This document shows positions 60,124-64,000 of a stretch of DNA of 64,000 nt, in pieces (the first letter of the stretch is position 1; every line of letters starts with the position of its first letter). This stretch comes from an uncultured Alistipes sp. (GTDB lineage: Bacteria > Bacteroidota > Bacteroidia > Bacteroidales > Rikenellaceae), in assembly GCA_904502285.1 (NCBI GenBank), contig CAJGEC010000005.1, positions 1-64,000 on the forward strand. Direction: 5' to 3'. The translations under genes were made by a program, and so were the position numbers. The notes beneath the pieces were generated by a model. It was given only the letters and a program-made list of their open reading frames with translations, made no database searches and was not told where the DNA came from.

Positions 60124-60952
60124 AGACAATCATCTTTTGAGGGTTAAATCCGTGATTAACAGGGCCATTACCACGGCCTATTGTTACATCTGCGCCACTT
60201 TGAAGAGCCTCGGTCACAAACTCCTTGGCCTTGGAAATAGCCTCCACTATGTTGCAGCCACGAGCCATATAGGCCGCTATGGCAGACGACAGCGTACAGC
60301 CCGTACCGTGGGTGTTGCGCGTAGGAATAGTCGCTGATGTAAAGATGGTGGCTTCGACCTTAGAGTGCGACTTAGTAAAGAGTATATCGCTCTTTGTTTC
60401 ACCCTCCTCGTGGCCACCCTTGAGCAGTATGGCCTTAGCTCCATAGTCCAAGAGTATCGTAGCCGCCTGCTCCTTCTCGCGATAGGTAGCAACAGGAGAG
60501 TCGGCAAGGGCAACCATCTCTGGAATGTTTGGCGTCACAAGCATCGACATAGGAAGAAGCCTCTGCTTAACACACTCTTGAGCATCGACCGACAACAAGC
60601 GATGTCCCGAAGTCGATACAATGACGGGGTCGAGAATGATGGGAATAGAGTATCTGCCGAGGGCCTCAGCAACGGCCTCGACTATATCACAATTGGCAAG
60701 CATTCCAATCTTTATGAACGAAGGGTGCAAATCCTCTACAACCGCAACAATCTGGTCGTAGACCATCTGTGCCGTTATAGCCAACTGAGAGTTCACACCT
60801 TGAGTATTCTGTGCAGTGATGGCCGTGATGGCTGTTGCACCATATACTCCAAGTGCCGAAAATGTTTTAAGATCTGCTTGAATACCAGCCCCTCCAGAGG
60901 AGTCAGAGCCAGCGATTGACAATACTACAGGATAGGTTTTTCTTCGATTCAT
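60110..60952 (-). CDS. thiD: Hydroxymethylpyrimidine/phosphomethylpyrimidine kinase
   Basis: Phosphorylates HMP and HMP-P for thiamine synthesis. 280 residues. Signatures are VVLSIAGSDSSGGAGIQADLKTF near the N-terminus, AITAQNTQGV, DPVIVSTSGHRLL (near residue 120), LLKGGHEEGE and GTGCTLSSAIAAYMARG (anion hole/catalytic region). It is the first gene of the operon, with the riboswitch in its leader, and its ATG is immediately adjacent to a potential sequestering hairpin. It overlaps thiE at its end. Confidence 0.95.
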   Translation of the reverse strand: MNRRKTYPVVLSIAGSDSSGGAGIQADLKTFSALGVYGATAITAITAQNTQGVNSQLAITAQMVYDQIVAVVEDLHPSFIKIGMLANCDIVEAVAEALGRYSIPIILDPVIVSTSGHRLLSVDAQECVKQRLLPMSMLVTPNIPEMVALADSPVATYREKEQAATILLDYGAKAILLKGGHEEGETKSDILFTKSHSKVEATIFTSATIPTRNTHGTGCTLSSAIAAYMARGCNIVEAISKAKEFVTEALQSGADVTIGRGNGPVNHGFNPQKMIVYDNE

Positions 60953-61006
60953 ACCACTATTTTTACACTACTATACAAGCTCAAAATAGTGGTACGGCAT
61001 GTACCA
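60953..61006 (-). promoter_or_regulatory. Expression platform of the TPP riboswitch
   Basis: On the minus strand ACCACTATTTT (60993-60983) can pair with AAAATAGTGGT (60963-60953), which ends directly before the thiD ATG, hiding the start region. TGGTAC (61006-61001) and GTACCA (60995-60990) form a competing hairpin that uses the same ACC(A). The two stems share 60990-60993 and are mutually exclusive. Confidence 0.6.
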
Positions 61007-61019
61007 TTAAGGATGACTC

Positions 61020-61105
61020 CAAACTTCCAGCGTCAGCATTATCTGTACTGGTGCAATGTGTATAATCTCAGCCAGGGTAACCAAGCGGTATTCCCCAACA
61101 CCACC
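61020..61105 (-). promoter_or_regulatory. TPP riboswitch (THI element) aptamer
   Basis: Read on the minus strand: TTGGGGAATACC, CCCTGGCTGAGATT, TGCACCAGTACAGATAATGC, TGACGCTGGAAG. These match the conserved GGGG, CTGAGA, and ACC-GA-C-GATAATGCC-GCG-GG blocks of TPP aptamers in order and spacing. Its position upstream of thiD fits thiamine pyrophosphate control of the whole operon. End points approximate. Confidence 0.92.
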
Positions 61106-61120
61106 ATTCGAGTTCTGGGA

Positions 61121-61128
61121 CAAAGATA
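61121..61128 (-). promoter_or_regulatory. -7 element of the thiamine operon
   Basis: TATCTTTG on the minus strand, just upstream of the TPP aptamer, so the aptamer begins about 15-20 nt into the transcript. The rest of the 60953-61285 gap outside the riboswitch shows no other gene. Confidence 0.6.
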
Positions 61129-61285
61129 CGAAAAATTTATAAACTTCACACACCTTTTTCACACTTTCTATAGCCTACGCTTATACACCTATCAGAAATA
61201 AGAATCGGAAATTGTTGTATTTCAGCAAAATAGGTATTTAATTTGCAAACGTAAATATGTTTAACAATAAAAAACGATATAGAGT

Positions 61286-62056
61286 ATGAACAACTATTTT
61301 AATCTTTCAGGACAGGTTGCCGTTATCACGGGAGCATCTGTAGGTTTGGGTTTGCAGATGGCGAAGGCCTTTGCTCGTCAGGGTGCCAATCTGGTACTTT
61401 TGGCACGTCGCCAGAACCTCTTAGAGCAGAATGCCAAGGCCATTGCTGAGGAGTTTGGCGTGGAGGTACTGCCCGTGGTCTGCGACATCACAGTAACGGA
61501 GCAGGTCAAGCAGGCCGTCGAGCGTGTCATTGCGCGCTTCGGCAGAATCGATATATTGGTGAATAACGCTGGTACGGGTGCTGTAGGCCCTGCAGAGGAG
61601 GTCTCTGACGAGCAGTTCCGCCACGAGATGGAGATCGACCTCTTCGGCACATTTGTTTGTAGCCGCGAGTTTGGCAAGAGGATGATTGAGGCCCGCTATG
61701 GTCGCATCATCAATATCGCCTCGATGTATGGACTTGTGGGCAATATGATTATCGGTAGCGCACCATACCACGCGGCTAAGGGAGGTGTGGTAAACTTCAC
61801 CCGCGCCTTGGCTGGCGAGTGGGGCAAGTATGGTATCACCGTGAATAGCATCTGCCCAGGCTACTTCTACACCGACCTCACCACCGCGACCCTCGATAGT
61901 GACTTCTTCCAGGATGTTGCCAAGCGCAACATCCCATTAGGACGCTACGGCCGTGAGGGAGAGCTCGACACCTGCGCTCTCTTCCTCGCCTCGCCACAAA
62001 GCACATACGTCACAGGTCAGAACATAGCCATCGATGGTGGTTACACCTGTGTATAA
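61286..62056 (+). CDS. SDR family oxidoreductase (gluconate 5-dehydrogenase-like)
   Basis: 256 residues, a classical short-chain dehydrogenase. The NAD(P) loop is TGASVGLG near 19-26, NNAG follows at about 92-95, and the active site is IASMYGLVGNMIIGSAPYHAAKGG (Ser, Tyr, Lys triad: S-(x)-Y-xxx-K). C-terminal VNSICPGYFYTDL is typical. The resemblance is to gluconate 5-dehydrogenase/3-oxoacyl-ACP reductase-like members, whose substrates cannot be told apart by sequence alone. No operon partner; a terminator follows. Confidence 0.88.
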   Translation: MNNYFNLSGQVAVITGASVGLGLQMAKAFARQGANLVLLARRQNLLEQNAKAIAEEFGVEVLPVVCDITVTEQVKQAVERVIARFGRIDILVNNAGTGAVGPAEEVSDEQFRHEMEIDLFGTFVCSREFGKRMIEARYGRIINIASMYGLVGNMIIGSAPYHAAKGGVVNFTRALAGEWGKYGITVNSICPGYFYTDLTTATLDSDFFQDVAKRNIPLGRYGREGELDTCALFLASPQSTYVTGQNIAIDGGYTCV

Positions 62057-62077
62057 CCTCTTAATAGACAAAAACCA

Positions 62078-62113
62078 AGAGGGTCTGCCTAACAATCGTT
62101 AGACAGACCCTCT
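62078..62113. terminator. Terminator between convergent genes
   Basis: AGAGGGTCTGCCTAAC pairs with GTTAGACAGACCCTCT, one mismatch, four-base loop. Followed by ATTATAG on the plus side; A-rich on the other side. Confidence 0.8.
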
Positions 62114-62131
62114 ATTATAGCCATCAAACTC

Positions 62132-63034
62132 TTACAACTCCACCTTCTCATCATACGCTGGCCACGGCCAATTAGGGATAAGCTCACCCTCGTAGAAGAG
62201 TTCAAACTTGAAGTAGTCAATAACATTAACCTCCTTAACAAGGCCCTCCTCGTTCAACGTCGCTACGATAGTCTCTGTAAGGCCATCTTGCACCAACTGG
62301 GTAGGCAAGTGCTTAGAGTGGTAGCCGTGGTTGATATTCAACAAATAGAGAGGCATAAAGTATGGCTCGTAGCCATTCAAGAGTAGGAACATCCAGTCGA
62401 TACCACACCAAGGGTTAAGAACCTCTCCGTAGATAAAGTTGATATCCACTTCGTGGCTCGACAATCGCACCAAGTTATCGTTATCCCACTCACTTCTGAT
62501 GGACATACCTCCACCACCAGTGTAAGTTACCAACTTTTTATTAGCATCATACTCAAAGCCACAAGTGTAGTCGTCGGCATAGCGATATGAAACCACCGCG
62601 CCGTCACCATTAAGCTGTGCCTCACCACCCTCGCAACGGCTCTTCTCAAGAACCACTCTGTCGGGGTTTGTGTAGTTCACAATCGCCAACTTCGTTACAT
62701 CGATTATCGCCCTATTTCCTGCATAAGAAATCTTCTGCTCGAAAGATCTCATTGGCTCGTTATTCACCAAAAGGACGTTGTTCAACAGAGCAATGCGACC
62801 CTGATCGTCATACGTGAAGTAGACAACAGCCTGCAACTCCATACTATCGTTGTTGAACTCCCAGTCGTAGATACCTTCGTTAATCACAATGCAACGAACT
62901 CGCTTCTCTACCGTGGTCACGTCGCCACCGCCTGTCTGGTCGCCACCTGTCTGGTCGCCACTACCCTCCGACTGCAACTCACACGATACAAACATCATTG
63001 CCAAAAGTGGCAATAGTGCAAATAACTTCTTCAT
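62132..63034 (-). CDS. Lipoprotein with YD-type segments (DUF4595-like)
   Basis: 300 residues. The signal is MKKLFALLPLLAMMFVSC (Cys 18), followed by a Gly/Asp/Thr-rich linker with a tandem GDQTGG repeat. The beta-rich mature part has YFTYDDQGRIALLNN, FEYDANKKLVTYTGG and VRLSSHEVDINFIYGEVLNP, a 'Y-(D)-x-x-(G/K)-(R/K)-(I/L)' repeat pattern also seen in the truncated lipoprotein at 1-393. The latter part holds LLLNGYEPYFMPLYLLN. Function unknown. Single gene with its own promoter (63067-63098). Confidence 0.75.
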   Translation of the reverse strand: MKKLFALLPLLAMMFVSCELQSEGSGDQTGGDQTGGGDVTTVEKRVRCIVINEGIYDWEFNNDSMELQAVVYFTYDDQGRIALLNNVLLVNNEPMRSFEQKISYAGNRAIIDVTKLAIVNYTNPDRVVLEKSRCEGGEAQLNGDGAVVSYRYADDYTCGFEYDANKKLVTYTGGGGMSIRSEWDNDNLVRLSSHEVDINFIYGEVLNPWCGIDWMFLLLNGYEPYFMPLYLLNINHGYHSKHLPTQLVQDGLTETIVATLNEEGLVKEVNVIDYFKFELFYEGELIPNWPWPAYDEKVEL

Positions 63035-63066
63035 ATTATTCCAATCTTTATAGGTTAATCACACTA

Positions 63067-63098
63067 CAAATATATAAATTTCTTCGAGAAGTGGCAAA
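63067..63098 (-). promoter_or_regulatory. Promoter of the 300-residue lipoprotein
   Basis: On the minus strand TTTG (63095-63098), a 20-bp spacer and TATATTTG (63067-63074). Start codon 33 bp downstream. Confidence 0.7.
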
Positions 63099-63182
63099 TA
63101 ACTCGCCCCCTTTTTCGGAGTAGAATCGGACTAAAATTGATACATACAATGTAGAGAACAACAAAAAAATAGCACAACGAGA

Positions 63183-63212
63183 TTGTGATTTATAAAATTT
63201 GTATTATCTTTG
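63183..63212 (+). promoter_or_regulatory. Promoter of the CAT-anticodon tRNA
   Basis: TTG at 63183-63185, a 19-bp spacer and TATCTTTG at 63205-63212, 27 bp before the tRNA. Confidence 0.65.
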
Positions 63213-63238
63213 CATCCACTAAACGCCAATATGACGTT

Positions 63239-63312
<74 letters not shown>

Positions 63313-63320
63313 CAATGATA

Positions 63321-63357
63321 ATCAGGCAGTTACCAATGGTACTGCCTGATTTTTTTG
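63321..63357 (+). terminator. Terminator of the CAT-anticodon tRNA
   Basis: ATCAGGCAGT pairs with ACTGCCTGAT, with ACC/GGT extending the stem, followed by seven T. Confidence 0.9.
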
Positions 63358-63377
63358 TTTATTCAAGTTATCCTCCG

Positions 63378-63911
63378 CTACTGGTTGATGCCAAGCACAC
63401 CCTTAAGATTCTTCGCCCAGCAACCCTTAGCACGTAACACCTGCTCGACAATATCTCTAACAGCGCCGTGGCCACCGTTATACTCCGACACATAGCGCGA
63501 GGCCTCGACAACCTCCATAGCGGCATCGGCAGGGCAAACAGGGATACCCACACGCATCATACACTCCAAGTCGGGGATATCATCACCCATATAGATAACA
63601 CTCTGGCGATCAAGGTCATTCTCCGCTAAAAACTCCTCTAACGCCTCAACCTTATTCATACAGTTGAGATACATCTTCGTAACACCCAACATAGTCAGGC
63701 GATTCTCCAACATCCTACCTCGGCCACCAGAGATGACACACACCTTGAATCCCTCTCGCAATGCATAGGCTATGGCATAGCCATCCTTAGCATTGTAACG
63801 ACGAATGAAGTCGCCCTCAGGAGTGGGGATAATACCGCCGTCCGTCATCACGCCATCGACATCGAAGACAAAGGCCTCGACACGTGCTATATCCTCTTTG
63901 AAGTTTCCCAT
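63378..63911 (-). CDS. kdsC: KdsC-type HAD phosphatase (KDO 8-phosphate phosphatase)
   Basis: Removes phosphate from KDO 8-phosphate in LPS core synthesis. 177 residues, the usual KdsC size. HAD motif I is FVFDVDGVMTDGG with the paired Asp; motif II is VISGGRG; motif III/IV is YMGDDIPDLECM. VGIPVCPADAAMEVVEASRYVSEYNGGHGAVRDIVEQVL is characteristic of KdsC. Its start at 63911 overlaps the end of the upstream gene by 25 bp. Activity on KDO-8P is inferred from the family. Confidence 0.9.
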   Translation of the reverse strand: MGNFKEDIARVEAFVFDVDGVMTDGGIIPTPEGDFIRRYNAKDGYAIAYALREGFKVCVISGGRGRMLENRLTMLGVTKMYLNCMNKVEALEEFLAENDLDRQSVIYMGDDIPDLECMMRVGIPVCPADAAMEVVEASRYVSEYNGGHGAVRDIVEQVLRAKGCWAKNLKGVLGINQ

Positions 63912-64000
63912 ATACTCTCAGTTATTGCTTTATATATCTTTTGTAGTTGTTCATCATCCTCAAGCATAGCGATATGGCTCGCCGTAACCACCCTATCGCC
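63887..64000 (-). CDS. 3' end of a probable Rossmann-like/DUF2520 protein
   Basis: An open frame enters from the right edge and stops at TAG (63887-63889), giving a visible C-terminus of 37 residues (GDRVVTASHIAMLEDDEQLQ...). It overlaps the kdsC start by 25 bp. The 'GD-x-x-T-x-x-x-H-x-x-x-L' pattern resembles the C-terminal part of DUF2520 dehydrogenase-like proteins, which often precede kdsC in Bacteroidota. The family call is tentative since only the tail is visible. Confidence 0.5.
   Translation of the reverse strand, partial: GDRVVTASHIAMLEDDEQLQKIYKAITESIWETSKRI

Overview
The window reads as chromosome of a member of the Bacteroidota, most likely the Bacteroidales (Rikenellaceae/Alistipes is possible but unproven). 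The signs are promoters of the TTG-(about 19-21)-TAnnTTTG type in front of many genes, BACON-domain and other secreted lipoproteins, GH92/GH97 glycosidases, batD/batE, an OmpP1/FadL barrel, and an RND pump whose operon ends in a PG0541-like protein. No rRNA, transposase, integrase, prophage or CRISPR array was found, so this is ordinary gene-dense chromosome with a few accessory patches.

Layout. 1-2.3 kb (minus): a truncated lipoprotein, an outer-membrane barrel and a TolB-like propeller. 2.4-2.75 kb: a two-gene micro-operon, a 49-residue peptide coupled to a small HTH protein. 3-5.9 kb (minus): upp, hflX, tonB. 6-13.5 kb (plus): rlmN followed by GH97 and two GH92 glycosidases. 13.6-20.4 kb: a YitT-type membrane protein, priA-comF and two BACON lipoproteins. 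20.4-21.6 kb (minus): a metallophosphoesterase. 21.7-31.7 kb (plus): dnaX, tyrS, folB, a sodium-dependent transporter, class I fumarase, batD-batE and recR. 31.9-36.7 kb: a low-complexity lipoprotein, a FadL-type barrel and an AAA+ ATPase. 36.9-43.5 kb (minus): tetR-tolC-MFP-RND-PII-like efflux operon. 43.7-48.9 kb (plus): a BACON lipoprotein, asnS, rpoN and tRNA-Cys. 49-56.4 kb: a poorly coding gap, a repeat lipoprotein, proC, a small Cys-containing protein, a GNAT-like protein (minus), a TlpA-like lipoprotein and a TerB-like pair. 56.5-61.1 kb (minus): a thiamine operon under a TPP riboswitch. 61.3-64 kb: an SDR oxidoreductase, a lipoprotein, a tRNA with a CAT anticodon, kdsC and the end of a probable DUF2520 gene.

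How the genes work together. The thiamine operon (thiD, thiE, thiC, thi4, thiE-like) makes the pyrimidine with ThiC/ThiD, couples it with ThiE, and uses a Thi4 thiazole synthase in place of the thiSGHF route. Thi4 has His where yeast has the sacrificial Cys, suggesting a catalytic, sulfide-using enzyme. The efflux operon is a complete tripartite pump with its regulator. The three glycosidases probably act together in the periplasm on mannose- and possibly galactose-containing glycans, but there is no SusC/SusD pair beside them.

The most notable signals are: a run of ten A in dnaX where a slip of one base in either direction hits a stop within a few codons, giving a gamma-sized product; a nine-G tract inside the spacer of an otherwise good promoter near 49.3 kb; competing hairpins between the TPP aptamer and the thiD start; a probable TerB-DUF3846 fusion; a lipoprotein of four tandem FN3-like units with helical inserts; and a 75-bp imperfect palindrome between asnS and rpoN. 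I did not find an obvious new defence or mobile system.
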